NCBI GenBank assembly: GCA_947172415.1
Contig: OX359201.1
Coordinates: forward strand, 5,754,501-5,818,500
Direction of reading: 5' to 3'
DNA length: 64,000 bases
Source: Chondrosia reniformis
Taxonomy: Eukaryota; Porifera; Demospongiae; Chondrillida; Chondrillidae
Position numbers and translations under genes: made by a program. Numbering within the stretch: position 1 is the first letter of the stretch; every line of letters starts with the position of its first letter. Shown one piece after another: positions 46,562 through 58,158 of the stretch. Under the pieces are notes generated by a model, which was given only the letters and a program-made list of their open reading frames with translations, did no database searches and was not told where the DNA came from.

Positions 46562-46672
46562 CTATACGTCATGTCTTGTGTCCGGTCTGGTTCTAGTGAC
46601 TGTAATCCCATCCAAATATGGTCGTGCATCAGTGAGGATCCTCTGCAGGTTAGTTTGCATGTTGGCTCTTAA
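46562..46672 (+). CDS. Possible alternative last exon of the TBC-propeller gene
   Basis: Reads LYVMSCVRSGSSDCNPIQIW, then SCISEDPLQVSLHVGS and a stop, shaped like a closing WD-type strand (IQIW). It joins in phase 0 if exon 27 is cut at the donor 44447 (CACAGC then GTAGGT), replacing the tail after VYITGHS. The acceptor TAAACAG has a weak pyrimidine tract, and the intron would be 2.1 kb. Plausible, not secure. Confidence 0.35.
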   Translation, partial: LYVMSCVRSGSSDCNPIQIWSCISEDPLQVSLHVGS

Positions 46673-47419
46673 GATTGCATCACACCGTATGCAACTGACC
46701 CTACTTACTGATGGATTGTCTCCAAATCCTCTCATGTCTGATGCAATGGGCAACTTTCCTACCTAAATATCTGGTGAATGAGATACTGTCCTTTAAAAGC
46801 CTTTGCACATACAATTCTGCTCATGGACTGCTACAAAAAGGATCTAGAATTTGTAATGGGAGGTGCTAAGTTATAAAGGAGTGTAATAGAGCCAAAATTA
46901 GGGCTAAGTTCCCCCAAGTAAGATATGCTCTCAGAGGAGAGTGCTTCAACACCCAGAGCACCCCCCACCTAAATCCATCACTGCTAAAAGTACTATATAT
47001 ACATGTACCTGTGTCATAAAACCAATTGGACATGCCATCTTTTGACATCGGCTCATATTCTAAATTCTGTAGTGGACTTTCAGAAATGTGAACTATGTTG
47101 ACTTTGTATAAATTTTCTTGATTTTGTAATTTCACCGCAGTGTTTCTTTAATTGTGTTTATTATTATGAGAGACGAATTGAAGGAAAAACTTATTTAACA
47201 AGTCGAACAAAATGTCTGCGAGCGAAGCGTCGTAACCGCAATCGCACTTAAACGGGCTCTTATATACACAATGGAATTCCGTGGAGTGCATACGCCTCAA
47301 TAGAAAATGTTATTGAGGGGTTTTCGTATCATTTGTTTAAGGAGGCTCCGGATAGAACTGTAGCGTGGATGTGTTCGTGTGGTAAACCACCAACAAGGCA
47401 AAACGAAATATAGGATATT
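46673..47419. other. Gap before FAM78
   Basis: Nothing coding seen. The last 250 bp becomes richer in CpG (GCGAGCGAAGCGTCGTAACC) and contains TTATATAC at about 47260, a candidate FAM78 promoter. Confidence 0.4.
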
Positions 47420-48298
47420 ATGAACAATTTTAAGTTATCCCTATTAAGTCAAAGATTTCTACAAAAGTCGCGACACAAGATGACAATAGAAAGAGGACAT
47501 CGCCAGTTTAAAGTGTTAAAGTGCAAAGCGACCGTAGATCAGACAGAGACTCAGATCGTGGAGACTCCTTCTACACTAAATTACGTGACGCCTCATTTCA
47601 GAGCAGAAGGGCAGGTAGAAGTACCGGCGCTAAGGGAAGGAGAGGTCTTCACCATTGGATGGGTACAAGCAGTAACCTCTATGAAGTTTTTCAATGTGTA
47701 TCCTTCAGGTTGCTCTAGCTGGGAGCTCCCTGAGCTCAATTTAGGTCAGACGCAGGCTGTTAGCGACGCGGACGGTCGAAGATATCCGTGGTACGGAATT
47801 ACGACCGAGTGTAAGACTGTATATGGGCCTTGTCCGTCTACTGTTGTGAAGGTTAGCATGAATGACAACTTCTCACCTACTGTGAGTTGGGCAGTGCCCT
47901 GGCCTGCAGGACACGAGGAACCCGATTCCCTTCTAAAGGTGGAAAGAGACCAATCGTTTAAGGTGTGGTTAGTCGTCAAGGATGAGGTTGCGAACACGTA
48001 TAATCCTTTGAAATCGTATCAATGGCAGGCAGTCATAAATATTGCTGTGGATTGTAACATGGAGTATGGACAGAGAGCTAAGATGCTTGAACCGAGATTG
48101 CAGAGACAGCCGGAAGAATGCTTTGATCTAACAATACCAACTCAGGCCTTAGTGTCACCAAGAGCCAACGAAGCACAGAAGTTTGTCTGGCGAACAGAAG
48201 ACTTTGAAGTTGTATTTGAAGTCTGTTTTACTCCTTCTTTCTGCTTGCTACCGTGTCAATGGTCACCGCCGATACAGGAACCCATTCGGGTGAGATAG
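47420..48298 (+). CDS. FAM78: FAM78 family protein
   Basis: Single exon, 292 residues (human FAM78A/B about 260-285). Strong colinear match to FAM78: ATVDQTETQIVETPSTLNYV, TPHFRAEGQVEVPA, IGWVQAVTSMKFFNVYPSG, SSWELPELNLGQTQAVSD, YPWYGITTE, VSMNDNFSPTVSWAVPWP, VERDQSFKVWLVV, and the C-terminal half ALVSPRANEAQKFVWR. The family has no established biochemical function. The ATG at 47420 gives a 35-residue basic lead before the conserved part; a start at the next ATG (47480, MTIERGH) is possible. No introns, unlike most neighbours, so a retrotransposed origin is possible, but the frame is intact. Confidence 0.92.
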   Translation: MNNFKLSLLSQRFLQKSRHKMTIERGHRQFKVLKCKATVDQTETQIVETPSTLNYVTPHFRAEGQVEVPALREGEVFTIGWVQAVTSMKFFNVYPSGCSSWELPELNLGQTQAVSDADGRRYPWYGITTECKTVYGPCPSTVVKVSMNDNFSPTVSWAVPWPAGHEEPDSLLKVERDQSFKVWLVVKDEVANTYNPLKSYQWQAVINIAVDCNMEYGQRAKMLEPRLQRQPEECFDLTIPTQALVSPRANEAQKFVWRTEDFEVVFEVCFTPSFCLLPCQWSPPIQEPIRVR

Positions 48299-49040
48299 TC
48301 CTTAATCTTGCGCTCCCATCGCGACTTTTTGTAGGATGTGAATTGTACCCTATACAGTATTACCAACATTGCAATACCAACCAAATGTACAGGTTACAAA
48401 AGGTATAATATAATCTAAATTAATGGAATTATTTTTAAACCATACTCCATTCATTCTCCAACACATGAATTTGACAATCTCATTTTTAATCCACCAATGA
48501 ATTAATTTCTCAATATTGTTTCTCAGGTGTTTAATCATTATATCAATCGTGTCAGTTTTGTACTTTTCTTATATTTGTGATACTTTGTACATTATGCATA
48601 ATTGTGTATGCCTTCATGCAAAGCATATATACATACATAATCATAGTCTGAAACTACATCAATCTCTTTTCCTATAAAGTGCACACAGTGCAGCATTCAT
48701 GCATGCAGCATATCTAACTTATATACAAAAAGTTTCATCCAGCTCAGCAACTTAATATTATAAATGATTTGAATGCACCTCATGCAAGTATACTATAGGC
48801 AGGCTAGACGGGCCCCAAGTAACACTGTACAATCAGACGAACAAAATGTATTATAAGGGATAGGCATATCTAATGTCACAATGGTTAAAAATTGATAATA
48901 CAATTTCGACTGTTTTGACATAGTATGAGGTCCTCATGTCAAGGTAGAGCGAATATAGTAAACAACCATGCAGTATATATATACAGTGCAAGTATATAAG
49001 ATGCATATGGCATGTGCAGGGCAATGACTTTGTTCATCAT
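48299..49040. other. FAM78 3' flank
   Basis: AT-rich, no exon recognised. Confidence 0.4.
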
Positions 49041-49044
49041 GTTT

Positions 49045-49290
49045 TCATGAAAAATCTAAGATATCATTTTCCTACATGCTATATGCCTTTTCTGTAAAAG
49101 AGCCTATAGGGGAACTAAACCTGAAGAGAGCTTTGGATGAAGATACAGGAGTCTTTTCTTCCTTCTTTTCCCTTCTTTCATGATCATCTTCTTCTCCACT
49201 GGGTTAGACAGCCGTTTCTGGGAATTCCACCCTTCATCAGTGATCCTGGGAGTCTTTGTCTTTTTCTTTATCTTGATCTTCTGTGAATCA
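49045..49290 (+). repeat. Interspersed repeat family A, long copy
   Basis: Closely matches 12076-12350 from AAAATCTAAGATATCATTTT through CTCCACTGGGTTAGACAGCC to TTTATCTTGATCTTCTGTGA. Both ends are preserved, so this pair defines the element boundaries. Confidence 0.85.
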
Positions 49291-51384
49291 TGTACATATG
49301 TATGTAAGTATATAATTGGCACTGTATAGTCGTCCAAACCACTTTGCTCTTAATATATATGTATATCAGTTGTATGACCTTAGTCCCCTGTGTATGTGGA
49401 ACTATATACAAATGAACATGAGCACAAATGTCTGTGATCTCTTCATGCATATATATAGTGTTGTTATGTTTCCACTCTTCATTCTGTTATATATACGTAC
49501 GTATATATATACTTTCTATATTCTCATTAATCACATTCTCATATATATATAACACATCTGATCATGTATGTTGATATAATCTATATATAATTAAATTGTG
49601 TATCAGACATATATACAAAACAGTTGTATATATGGATTAACTTGAAAGCAGCTTAATACATATCCATGCATATATAGAACTCACTCTCAGAGTTACATAC
49701 GCTGAACAACAAATACAGCCCCTGAATGGCACTCTATTGTTGCGATTGTGTGCATTTAACCTAGCTATACACGATATATATGTAAAGGCAGAGAATGAAA
49801 TCTTGTTACGTTCAAGTATTGTTAAGTTTCAATATAGATACATAGGAACAGTTCTTGAATGAGAAAGCCGAAAATGTTTACATTTTATTTGCATGAATAG
49901 CAGCTGTCAATGGATTGACACTTGTATCTTCTACAGTTTTGAATTTCAATATGGCAGCCACAGTCTGGCCTTGGCAGTCTATAGCTAGCTAACGTGAATA
50001 CTCCTTTCATAACACAACCTATTTCCACCCATCATTTACAAGTAAACATATTTTTCTACACCAATTCATAAACTCATATAAATGCAATCCTCACACTGCA
50101 TGGAGAATTGAAGTTGCATATATGCTTATTATATATATTATATATTGATAATAAATAACTTTACTTGGCTGCCCATACATATATATATATATAATAACTT
50201 GCACTGTATATACATACATACTAATTAGTGCCAAAAATACTGTATAAAGGAATAGCCTTCCACTGAGATAAAACATATATATACTAGGGCAAGGAATATT
50301 CATCAATATTATTCATTCGAATAGATTTCTATTGAAATATGAGGTTTCAATTTCACATGTTTGCATGGCTGTTTCGTAATGGATTTTTGTTTCAAGAAAG
50401 ACTCTATTGGCATGGGTTAATAAATCATCGGAAGAAAATTGCACTATATACATAGCATAGGCAGCTGCTATATCCTTGACAACAATATAAGCTACTGTAT
50501 GTAAATGAATTTTCTTAGGCTAGAGGGTTAGCCGGATGAGGGTGAGTTCTTCTCCCCTTTTTCCTCCTGTACAGGGTCATTGGAGCAAGTATGTGCTGTC
50601 CTCATCAAAAGCTCTCACTAGGTTTCCTATAGGCTTTTATTGTAGAAGGGATGTACATCCAGAGCATGAAAGGAAATAATGTTTTAGACTGTTAATATTA
50701 CTTTCATATTATATCTGTATATACGTAGCTAATTGGTAAGCCAAACCAACTTGTACGGGAAAACCAACTACTAACAATTCCAATACAGCTTTAAGCCTCA
50801 AATCTAATACTAAAACTATAAAGGTACTACATATGTTTATATATATATATATATGCATGTACATGTATTAGATTGAACAATTGGTAACAACATAAACTTG
50901 GGTGAAGTCATCTTAATTTTCCCATGATTACCCCTCTTATGATAAAAGTGTATCAAACCTTAAGGTATATACTTTGGGTGTCCTATTTAAACAGGGGACA
51001 GTCCCTAACCAGAATTGTCTACTATTAAGGCACCAAGTGAAAGGAGTACAAGGGAACAAAAAGAAAAGTCAACTTAAGTTTATTAATATAATAGTACAAT
51101 TGATTGCATTAACTATAGTTTCCCCAAAAACTAGTGCCACCTATGTATATGTAATAAAATGTATAAATATTAAGTAGAGGTAGAAGTGGTTGGCGCAATA
51201 TCTAGCTTCCAGTGATTATCCATTTCTTCTTCAAATAAACAAAGATTATGAAACAACACGCACTGACATAAATCATCTTAGACTTTTTTTGTGTCCAAAC
51301 AGTATAGCATGCAGTACAAGTTAATGGAAAAACATCTAATATTCAAATGTCAAACAACACAAAACAAGGACAAGCAAAATAATC
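49291..51384. other. Gene-free AT-rich region
   Basis: Low-complexity TA runs (ATATATAT clusters) and a family A fragment at about 50570-50650. No exon recognised. Confidence 0.4.
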
Positions 51385-51850
51385 GCTGGAACATATTACG
51401 CCAAACCAGTCAAGTGACTGCAGTCTAATCTTGGCTGGGGGACTGAAGTCCTATTAAATTGACAACCAGTGATCACCTCCCAGCCATCCAAGATGGAAAG
51501 AAGTCAGTCATCAAGAACCACAGACAGCTTTTGCTTATCATCATAGCATGCATGACTCAGTGCAATTAACTCCGATCCTTAGTTCATTGTCAGCACTTAG
51601 TCTCACTTAGACTGTAGCCTCCACCTTCACTTTTTATGAAACCACAAGTGTTTCACTTGTGGTGGATTTTGAAGTGTACCACACTGATGAGCCCATATGA
51701 GGGTGAAACAGCTGTCTGTGTTTCTTTGATGAAGTTATTTCCATCTTGGATGACTGGGAGGCGATCACTGGTTGTCAATTTGATAGGACTTCAGTCCCCC
51801 ATCCAAAATTAGACTGCGGTCGCTTGGCTAGTTTGGTGTAATATGTTCCA
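51385..51850. mobile_element. Large inverted repeat, family D (MITE-like)
   Basis: About 110-bp arms: AACATATTACGCCAAACCAG, GGGGGACTGAAGTCCTATTA, ACAACCAGTGATCACCTCCC at the left, and TCACTGGTTGTCAATTTGAT, AGGACTTCAGTCCCCCATCC, GGTGTAATATGTT at the right. The centre of about 200 bp carries no ORF. Lies just downstream of CTR1. Confidence 0.8.
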
Positions 51851-51935
51851 GTGAATATTTTGCTCATCATTATAGCCTTTGTACAGCTCAGTGCAATTAA
51901 CTCTCCTAGTTCAACACAAAACCATATCAGGTGGG

Positions 51936-53910
51936 TTAATTACAGTGATCATCATGCTCCATCCCCTTCACTCCTTCAATGGTTCTCAATCTCCCAACCA
52001 CAAGGTAGCCCAGTCCAGCTCCCAGGACAACGGCTAATCCCAGCCACACATTGTAAGTCATCACCACCAGCATTAACACGTAACCCATGGCAACCTGAAT
52101 CATATGCAGCATGGTCTGCACAAGGTGCAGTAAAATTTCTTTCCCATTTATATGAGTGCTGTCAGAGAAGAAGAAAAAGTTACCGCATCAGCACTGAACA
52201 AAGCAGTTTGTATGCACAATATGCAAATGTTGTATACAAAAGTAACATGAAGCACCACAGGTGGGCCTTCATTAAGAAACCCCTATAACAAGACAATCAA
52301 ATAACGTGAACGCCTCAGTCTATTAGAGACTATCATATGACTACCATAACGTCATTCATACAGTGGAACCTAGGCACCCCTCTAGACCAGACTCTTGTAT
52401 GATGTGGCTACTTCTATTAATACATTTAAACCCTGATGAACTGGTCTCCCATCTAATCCAGCCAGATATATTAGGTATCATAGGCGATTGGATTAGTGAG
52501 GTTCCACTGCACTTATAGTACACATGTATACGTGTATGTTAAATGCTTAGATATTTCATGTGTTTCTAATTACTTACAGGAAACTTAAAGCACCTCTTTT
52601 CTCCTTATCTTTAATTAGCTTCTCTTTTTCGCTGCAGAGAATATGCAAAAGATGTATTACTTTTAGGTTGAAACTAATTCATCACTACAAGTACAGGCAT
52701 TAACAGCTGCTTCCCAATGGACATCAAATGCAGGAAGTGCACTTCAATGTGAAGTATTACATAACTATTGTGTACTCCTACTAATATAATTGGAGCATTA
52801 CCTACTCTTCAATACACTTCATGGAAGTTTGGAGTTCTTTAAATAAGAAACTGACAAGAGGAATGAAGAGAGGAGGGGGAGGGGAGGAGGAGGAGGGGAG
52901 GATGGGGAGGGGAGGATGGGGAGGGGAGGAGGGATAAAGGAAGTGAATACACTGTACTTAGACAGCATACATACAGTGTGTATACATACGGTGGAATGTC
53001 ATTTTACTCTCTAATCATTTTAGAGCTAAATACATTTGCTTTACTCAAAAGATCATGAATTTACCACACAGTCACTGTATATTGAATGATCAGTTTATTG
53101 AACTATTGTGGCTTGTTTTAAAGGCTTGCTTGCCCATAGAAATAAATAAAAATTATGAGTATACAGTACCTCTGGTTGTCAGTAGTTATAGCCAAAGTCA
53201 CATCATTTGACTTCTTATATTTCCTGTCACATCTCTTCTCTATAGCAATCCGATTCAGTCTCTCTCGAAAGTACTTCAATCCTTCATAAAGAGCAGCCAT
53301 TAAGTAGAATAAAAGGCAAATGGCAAAAAACTCTATAGGAAAGAGAATTGAAAGTTCTGTTTCTATGATAACTTTGAATCAAGATGAAACTGAAGAAGCT
53401 TTCAGTTTCCTATTTGTGTCACATCCTTACATGCTTCTTACCTCCAGCATTCTGTGCTTTCCAACCTTCAATCAAAACTGTGTCCATGAAACCGAAGTGG
53501 AACGTCATGCTCATGCTCATGCCCTGTGGAGGGGGAGGGGTAAAGGGAATGTAGATAGCTAGGGCATGTTTACATTGCAAACCTGAAACTTTACAAGGTA
53601 GGACCTTTTAATGAGCTTTTACACAAAATACTCTTGTGTCAGCTACAACGAGGACACACTTCGCTCAACTAGTGGACACGTACGTAATTAGGAAGGTGGT
53701 TGCCTAGCTTATACTTAGTACTGATCTATGCTACATCCGAGCAGAGTTGAACAATGGAATACAATTGTTGTAGATGAATAGCGCTATAGGGCCTCTTGTG
53801 GGACAAGCAATGCATGGAAAGAAGTCACGTGAAACCTCAGTCCACATAAAAGGGTAAGGCGGTTATGGTCCACTTACGCCACTGCAATTGTTAGGCATAT
53901 TCATGTCCAT
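51936..53910 (-). CDS. SLC31A1: High-affinity copper transporter CTR1 family
   Basis: Trimeric Cu(I) uptake channel of the plasma membrane or endosome. Five exons: 53910-53878, 53523-53442, 53332-53170, 52631-52578, 52158-51936; 184 residues. The N-terminus carries methionine motifs (MDMNM, then MSMSM across the first junction) and TFHFGFMDTVLIEGWKA. TM1 is FFAICLLFYLMAALYEGLKYF. A basic/charged loop (EKRCDRKYKK) follows. TM2 is ILLHLVQTMLHMIQVAMGYV with the pore MLVVM (MxxxM) before TYN. TM3 has GAGLG (GxxxG) for trimer packing. The C-terminus ends HDDHCN, close to the HCH copper handoff of human CTR1 with the last His changed. CTR2 is an alternative, but the methionine-rich N-terminus favours CTR1. 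Confidence 0.92.
52860..52940. repeat. G-rich simple repeat in CTR1 intron 3
   Basis: Runs of GAGGGGAGGAGGAGG and GGGGAGGATG on the plus strand, C-rich in the transcript. Confidence 0.85.
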
Positions 53911-54138
53911 CTCTTCTTTTTAAAACGAATGCGCACGGGTTTTATAAACACAAACACCTCCTTCAGTAAGGTGACGTAAGTTTCACGCCGCATACACAAA
54001 GAACGAACGATATTTAATACTCCGGGGTGACAGGTGATGTAATCAACCATAAATCACGTACACAAAAATGGAAGAATATCAGCAGTGTGCAGTTATGTAG
54101 TGTAGTTACACAATGTTATGTTCTTGCTTCTTGCTTTA

Positions 54139-57021
54139 CTACATTTGCTCAACTAAAAAAAGAAAAGGTGTAAAAATATTAAAAGAACAAGTATCTCTCA
54201 CATATACTTTTAGGACTTACTGTAGGTGGACGCATCAATCTCATCTGGTAGCTCAGTGATGTTCACTTCAAAACGCTCCTGAACTGAGTTCAACACTTTG
54301 GCATCATTTTCGTCAGATACAAAAGTAATAGCCAAGCCCTTAGTGCCAAACCGACCAGCTCTTGCAACCTAACAATTAAAACATAACAATGTGAATGAAT
54401 TATCTAACACCATCTTTCTTGCATGCTTTATATACTTTAGAATAAAGGCCTATAGGGAACTAAACCTAGTGTGAGTGTTGCAGGAGGATACGAGAGTTTC
54501 TCCCTCTAATTCTTTTATTCTTCAAGGCTGTTTCTGAGGATTCCACCCTTTATCAATGACCTTGGGAGTCCTTGTCGTCTTCTTGATCTTTGTGCTAAAT
54601 CTAGGGGTCTTACATATAATTTTGGCACCAAAAATGTATAGCTTTCTCTGTAGAGGTGTGTGATATAGCTTACTCTGTGGAGGTAAGTATCGGAGCTTTC
54701 TGGCATATCATAATTAAACACAATGTTAACTCTTTCTATGTCAATGCCACGTCCAAAGAGATCCGTTGCAACCAGGATTCTTTTGCTGAAATTCTTAAAA
54801 GCTTCATACTTGGCCAATCTAAATATGGTGGGTGAGAAGAGAAATATGAGAGGCCATCAATGCCTACTATTTCAGCGAGGCAATATACCTCTCCGGCTGG
54901 TCCATCCCCCTGTGAATGCAAATGGCTGGAAAACTCTGCTCGTTCAAGAGTTGCGTCATGGCAATGCACCTCTGAACCGATTTGACAAAGATGATCACCT
55001 GGTTGAACTCCAGGGCGTCCAGGAGATCAAACAGCTTCCTGTTCTTCTCCCTGTCCTGCAGCTTCACATAGTGCTGCCTGAGGCCGTGCAGTGTGAGTTT
55101 TGTGTCATCATCAACATACACCTCCATCGGCTTAGGAGAAAAAAAGGAAAAATCGAGAAAAAGGAAAAATAATATTTTTTAGTTAAAAATAGCAGAACAC
55201 AATTCAGATGAACTATTTTTCTGCACAACAGATACTAAGCATACAGACCCCAAAGCCAATGTGTGCATACCAAAGCTCTCTTCAGGTTTAGTTCCCCTAT
55301 AGGCTCTTTTACAGAATAGGCATAGCATGTAGGGAAATGGTATAGATTTTTCATACATTCTATAGCATTACATTTCTATTACTATCACCAGCAGTTGTAT
55401 AAGTGTCACCAGTGTCACCATTGTCTTCAATGGCTTTGACTCCAAAAGACATTCACATCCTTAAGGAGTTCAGTTTAGTCAGCCCTTTCAGGATCACCAG
55501 AACATCTCGCTGGAGCAGCCAGACAAAACAGCACTGCCCTGCCTTCAGAGATTGACCAATGAACTTAGACACCTCCTTGCACCCAACAAACACCAAAGAT
55601 TTGAAAGCCGACACCAAGGTAGAGAGAATTTCTCTCTGGAAGCCATTCAACACCCCTCCTTATTACATTCTTTAAAAAGTCAACAAGACTATTTTCACCA
55701 GAGAAGACCAGCTTAAAACTATTTAAGAAAGCCTTAAAACTAGCAGCCATTTTAGAACCAGCTCCCGGGCAGTGCACAGACTAATCCTCTTATCCTCCCC
55801 ATCCTCCAAAGGAAAGTAGTCCTAGTCCATAAATTGTAGCTTCTCCTATTAAGAGTTTGTATCTTCAGGTGGCATTTACATTGTGCATAAACTTCTTGCA
55901 GATGGGTCGAATCTCCTTGCTTAATGTTGCACTGAACATCATGACTTGCTTCTGGTGAGGTGTTGCTTTAAAGATTTCTTGAACATCGTGTCTCATATCT
56001 GAAGGAAAATAAGACTATCTAATGGCAGCTTCTTTTGGTATGCCAAAATAGTTCATACAATAGCAGACAGTGTAAATCTTAGGAATAACTAAAGATTAAA
56101 AGCAGTGAATATTAGATGGGGCAGGCATTGATTATAATTGCATCATCATTTCCTTATCTCAGTAGGGAAAGTGATATACAAACAAATTGATGCAAAAGAA
56201 CATATGCTAATAAGAACAAACAGCATGCATTGAAAGTCGAAGAGGATAACAACAGGTTGATGTAAGAGAAGCGGGACAGCTGTACAGTTTGTGTGCCCTA
56301 CCTAGCTGCAACAGCATCTTGTCGCATTCATCCAAAATGAAATGCTTGACATTCTTCAAGTTCAGGTCCCTCTCTCTGATGAGCGCCAAAAGTCGTCCAG
56401 GGGTCCCGACTACAATGTGAGGGCAATTGTTCTTCAGTGTCTCCTTGTCCTTTGAGATGGGCATCCCTCCGAAGAAGACGGCACACTTGACGTTGCTAAA
56501 GTGCTTTGAGAATCTTTCGTACTCCTTGTAGATCTGGAACGCCAACTCGCGAGCGTGACACAACACCAACACACTGACTTGTCCGTCCACTGGCTCTATC
56601 TGCTGTAGCGTTGCTATGACAAACACCGCCGTCTTACCCATGCCGCTCTTGGCCTGGCAGATGACGTCCATTGCGAGGATGGCCTGGGGAATACACTCGT
56701 GTTGAACTACGGACAGGAAAGCACAGGTAGTCTAGTGTCTCCAGTCGCTGGAAAGTCAGCTCTCCAAGTGCTGCTCCCACTAAGACTTGTGTTCTCACCT
56801 TCTGAGGGATGCTCAAAGCCACAATCGACGATGGATCGCAGTAGTTCAGGCTTGAGAAGGAAATCGCGAAATCCAGAGCTGTGGATGGAAACATAGGTAC
56901 CCTTAACATCCTTTTTGGCCACTTGCTTCTGATCCTCTCCATTCTTCTGTTCATTGCCGGGCTCTTCTTCATCGTAGTCCAACAATTGGTCATCAGCATT
57001 GGTATCGTGATCTTCAGCCAT
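54139..57021 (-). CDS. DDX39B: DECD-box RNA helicase DDX39B / UAP56
   Basis: ATPase of the TREX complex, needed for splicing and mRNA export. Seven exons: 57021-56799, 56706-56302, 55998-55880, 55130-54889, 54818-54674, 54368-54221, 54152-54139; 431 residues (human 428). Acidic N-terminus (LLDYDEEEP). Q motif [11 protein letters not shown] with a following Gln (VQHECIPQ). Motif I AKSGMGKT, motif Ia HARELA (human HTRELA), PGRL, motif II DECD, SAT, motif [11 protein letters not shown] and motif [15 protein letters not shown] (split by an intron). The last exon is only 14 bp and gives the ending YIEQM, against YIEQTR in human. Without that micro-exon the frame would end SKS. Intron 3 (55131-55879) holds a decayed ORF. 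Complete and probably active. Confidence 0.95.
54405..54600 (+). repeat. Interspersed repeat family A copy in DDX39B intron 5
   Basis: GGCCTATAGGGAACTAAACC, AGTGTGAGTG and GGATTCCACCCTTTATCAAT match the family. A short family A fragment in the opposite direction lies at about 55260-55350. Confidence 0.7.
55440..55780 (-). pseudogene. Decayed ORF inside DDX39B intron 3
   Basis: Two overlapping minus-strand frames, starting [20 protein letters not shown] and continuing after a frame change as [20 protein letters not shown] and [20 protein letters not shown], look like one protein broken by a frameshift. Base composition is more gene-like than the surrounding intron. Product not recognised. Could be a transposon fragment or a nested gene remnant. 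Confidence 0.35.
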
Positions 57022-57237
57022 GACTAAAGGAAAAAACCAATGGTATTGAAAAGCTTTCTAAAACACAATAACAGTTGTTAAGAGCCGTAAAGAAAGACTT
57101 CTTTGCTTACCAAGATTTTAACAATTGGGATTGGCGACGATTCGAATCAAAATCCTCTCAAGCGCCTGATTAAGCCGTGAAGGAGGCGTTACCAACTCAC
57201 GTGCTGAGTAAAAGGGGAATCCCTAGTTAAGTAAAAA
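57022..57237. promoter_or_regulatory. Bidirectional promoter, DDX39B / ZDHHC24-like
   Basis: 216 bp between divergent start codons. No TATA box; CpG-containing stretches (GGCGACGATTCGAATC, CGTGAAGGAGGCG). Confidence 0.5.
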
Positions 57238-58158
57238 ATGGCTACTAGGAGAATTCTGTCGGAAAGTTTAGCAAAGCATCAATATTTTCCTAAGACAACA
57301 ACTGATTTAATATGCATGGGATTTACCGTTGTTGCGTTGCCGACTGTGATAGTATACGGTTGGTCGTTTCTTCTTCCTTCAGTCGTCCCTACGACTAGCA
57401 AATGGTATTTTTACAATGTTGCCTTAATGCTTTTCTTATGGGTCAATGTAGTACTTAACTTCTACAAAGCCGTCACAGAAGACATGTCGACCAGACGTCT
57501 GACTCTTCTGAACGCTGCGCAGGAAGGCTGGGTGTACTGCCAGTGGTGCAAGGGCCACGCCCCTCCCAGGAGTCATCACTGCCCCATATGTGACGTTTGT
57601 GTCCTCAGAAGGGACCACCATTGCTACTTTACTGGTCGGTGCGTGGGTCTACATAATCATAGGTATTTTATAATGTTTATGCTCTATGCCTCATTGGGCT
57701 GCCTTTATGGGTTTGTATTGAGTGTGATGTACATTATTCAAGAAGAAGGCGGCTTTACATTTCGGATACCTTTTGCCCTAATTTTACCAGTTTTGGCTAA
57801 AATGTCTGGACAAATGCCAGTCCATATGTTTATATCTTTCATGAGTTCCTGTTCGGCAGGTGCAGGCTTTATTTCTGCGTCCTTTCTGGTCATCCAGCTC
57901 ATGTTATTCTTGAAAGGCCAGACCTTCCATGAGTTGAGAAGAGGATTGGCCAATTACAATAGGGGCTTTTTGAATAACCTTGAAGAGCTTTTGGGAAAAT
58001 ATTGGTGGGTTTCTTGGATTTCCCCTTTAATTCCCTCACCTCTACCTTTGGATGGTAGTAGCTATATTCCACTTGAAGTCTCTGACAGTAAGCACTCCTC
58101 TGAGGATGGCAGACATTTTTCAGCAACAAAGGAGGGAACTAGAAAAAGATTTCATTGA
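57238..58158 (+). CDS. ZDHHC24: DHHC palmitoyltransferase, ZDHHC24-like
   Basis: S-acyltransferase of internal membranes. Single exon, 306 residues (human ZDHHC24 about 284). TM segments at about 24-48 and 59-76 precede the Cys-rich domain (VYCQWCKGHAPPRSHHCPIC, then CVLRRDHHCYFTGRCVG), with the catalytic DHHC intact. Two to three further TM helices follow (YFIMFMLYASLGCLYGFVLS; GAGFISASFLVIQLMLFL). KGQTFHELRRG corresponds to the LRGQTTWE position of ZDHHC24, and WISPLIPSPLPLDG to the conserved tail WPFLASPLPGDG. Intronless, unlike its partner across the shared promoter. Confidence 0.9.
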   Translation: MATRRILSESLAKHQYFPKTTTDLICMGFTVVALPTVIVYGWSFLLPSVVPTTSKWYFYNVALMLFLWVNVVLNFYKAVTEDMSTRRLTLLNAAQEGWVYCQWCKGHAPPRSHHCPICDVCVLRRDHHCYFTGRCVGLHNHRYFIMFMLYASLGCLYGFVLSVMYIIQEEGGFTFRIPFALILPVLAKMSGQMPVHMFISFMSSCSAGAGFISASFLVIQLMLFLKGQTFHELRRGLANYNRGFLNNLEELLGKYWWVSWISPLIPSPLPLDGSSYIPLEVSDSKHSSEDGRHFSATKEGTRKRFH

